A program made the translations under genes and the position numbers. Of a stretch of DNA of 6,206 bases, positions 5,126 to 6,206 are shown piece by piece. Numbering within the stretch: position 1 is the first letter of the stretch; each line of letters begins with the position of its first letter. The stretch is from Microbacteriaceae bacterium. Its GTDB lineage: Bacteria > Actinomycetota > Actinomycetes > Actinomycetales > Microbacteriaceae. Under the pieces are notes generated by a model. The model was not told the origin of the DNA. It saw only the letters and a list, made by a program, of their open reading frames with translations, and searched no databases. The DNA is taken from NCBI GenBank assembly GCA_025464125.1, contig JAODLU010000025.1, forward strand, positions 1 to 6,206. The letters are read 5' to 3'.

Positions 5126-6145
5126 GTGCCGCAGATCCAACGCAGCATTTCGTCGTACGTTGTGCCGGCGGCGGCCGGCGTTGTGCTGCTTGCGGGCTCG
5201 GTTGGCCTTGGGGCCATCGGCACCGTGCAAGGCCAGGCCGCGAACGACTATGCCGGCGCGAAATCGTCGCTCAGTCATGCACTCGACGCCAACCGCATCG
5301 CGATGCGCAGCTATTCGTCGGCCCAGGCGGCATTGGCAACGCTCACGACTACCGAGGCAGAGCTGGTGGCCTCGCTCGGGCCAGCGCTTGACCCAGCCTC
5401 GACGACGACCTTCGCGGGTGTGGTGAAACTGCATGCTCCAGCCGCAACTGCTTCGATTTCGCCCGCCGTGGCCACGACCTACCCTGACCCGTCAAACACA
5501 GCCGGATACCGATCGACAGCTGCATCCTTCGAGAGAGACCGCCAAACGATCGCCAAAGCGACCGCCGCCGCAGACGCCGCTACGAGGGCGCTGACGGCAG
5601 ACATCAGTACCGCAGCCGAAGCAGGCTCCGCACTCATCGCACGGATGCCCGCAACTGCGGCCGCAGTCGTGGCGGGTTACCCTCTCGCCGACGGCACCTC
5701 CCAGGCAGTGTTCGGCAAAGCAACAACGGGCAGCTACGTCTTCTCAGCGGGACCCGGAGTGACATGGGCAACGGCAGTGGATTACCAGGACACCATACTA
5801 CGCGCGTACCAAAGCGCGATTGGAGGCCTGGCCGCAGCGCAGGCCAGCGGCCAGGCCGCAGTTGATGCAGCCGCGGCCGCAGAGACGGCCGCGGCGAACG
5901 CGAAGAAGCACTCCAGCAGATCCGGCTCAAGCATCTCGCTGGGGCGGCCGCCCCCCGTGCAATATGCGGCCGGACACACTCCCTATACCAACTCGAACTA
6001 TCAGCCCGGATGCACTGGCGTCTACTGGGAAACCCGTTTCTTCATCGAGGACTCGGTGACCCTGCTGTCGTATGACTTCCCCTTCACCTACACGACAGGT
6101 TCCAGCGCGTACGGCATCATCTTCACGATCTACAACTGCTCGTAG
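5126..6145 (+). CDS. Unrecognised membrane-anchored or secreted Ala-rich protein with two-Cys C-terminal domain
   Basis: I do not recognise this 339-residue protein. The N-terminus MPQIQRS precedes a hydrophobic segment (about 12-34) ending in TVQGQA (33-38), so it is either a signal anchor or a cleaved signal peptide. Residues 41-85, 133-175 and 230-260 are Ala-rich and look helical, possibly coiled coil. A Ser/Gly/Pro linker (KKHSSRSGSSISLGRPPP, 260-277) leads to an aromatic, strand-like C-terminal domain of ~60 residues. It holds YQPGCTGVYWE and ends in IFTIYNCS; Cys296 and Cys338 are the only cysteines and probably form a disulfide, fitting an extracellular location. Start: GTG at 5126, because the 15 codons from the in-frame GTG at 5081 use AT-ended and rare codons (tca, aca, aga, act) unlike the gene body, and because of the G-rich site before 5126. 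With the 5081 start it would have 354 residues. It is divergent from the LAXTG protein gene. Confidence 0.8.
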   Translation: MPQIQRSISSYVVPAAAGVVLLAGSVGLGAIGTVQGQAANDYAGAKSSLSHALDANRIAMRSYSSAQAALATLTTTEAELVASLGPALDPASTTTFAGVVKLHAPAATASISPAVATTYPDPSNTAGYRSTAASFERDRQTIAKATAAADAATRALTADISTAAEAGSALIARMPATAAAVVAGYPLADGTSQAVFGKATTGSYVFSAGPGVTWATAVDYQDTILRAYQSAIGGLAAAQASGQAAVDAAAAAETAAANAKKHSSRSGSSISLGRPPPVQYAAGHTPYTNSNYQPGCTGVYWETRFFIEDSVTLLSYDFPFTYTTGSSAYGIIFTIYNCS

Positions 6146-6167
6146 GGAGCACTCCAGGCTGAGGAGC

Positions 6168-6206
6168 TCAGGCAGCGTCCTCGCCCTGCACGGCGTCCCG
6201 TGCACG
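6168..6206 (-). CDS. Possible C-terminal tail of a convergent gene running in from the right edge
   Basis: On the minus strand the frame from the window edge reads RARDAVQGEDAA and then TGA (6170-6168), 22 bases beyond the stop of the plus-strand gene. A hydrophilic, acidic end and a short convergent gap are typical of a gene terminus, but twelve codons are too few to name a product or prove coding. The short hairpin 6159-6171 (CTGAG-GAG-CTCAG) at the junction might help end transcription but is weak and has no T-run. Confidence 0.25.
   Translation of the reverse strand, partial: RARDAVQGEDAA

Noticed and set aside
6187..6204. TGCACGG-CGTC-CCGTGCA hairpin at the right edge as a terminator
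   Set aside because: It has no T-run, lies 41 bases past the stop, and may be inside a convergent coding region; the window ends too soon to decide.
1..6206. Mobile elements, CRISPR arrays, tRNA or rRNA genes
   Set aside because: No transposase or integrase coding, no regularly spaced repeats, no terminal inverted repeats and no tRNA cloverleaf were seen on either strand.

Overview
This GC-rich window looks like the chromosome of a high-GC Gram-positive bacterium (Actinobacteria, most likely Microbacteriaceae). The evidence is GC-dominated third codon positions, MetF and MetE sequences of actinobacterial type, and a wall-anchored protein ending in an LAXTG sorting signal plus Arg-rich tail. 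Genus is inference; no rRNA or tRNA is present.

Left part (1-540): the last ~112 codons of a NtaA/SnaA/DszA-type flavin-dependent monooxygenase enter from the left edge. They are followed by a 203-base gene-free leader holding several strong potential RNA hairpins. One 8-bp complementarity can cover the Shine-Dalgarno region of the next gene.

Centre (541-3886): a tight two-gene operon, metF then metE, with a 4-base ATGA overlap. MetF makes 5-methyltetrahydrofolate and MetE uses the polyglutamylated form to methylate homocysteine without cobalamin, so the pair carries out the last two steps of methionine synthesis. All MetE zinc ligands and the catalytic His are present. A perfect 11-bp hairpin closes the operon and separates it from a convergent gene.

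Right part (3887-6206): two divergently transcribed envelope genes around a ~198-base intergenic region. The minus-strand gene encodes a secreted protein with a signal peptide, probable beta-propeller-like repeats and a C-terminal LANTG sortase motif. The plus-strand gene encodes an unrecognised membrane-anchored or secreted protein: Ala-rich helices, a Ser/Gly/Pro linker and a small aromatic, two-cysteine C-terminal domain. A few codons at the right edge may be the tail of another, convergent gene.

Most of the window is ordinary core metabolism. The parts worth a second look are the structured metFE leader, which matches none of the Met-related riboswitch classes I could compare by eye, and the divergent pair of uncharacterised surface proteins.
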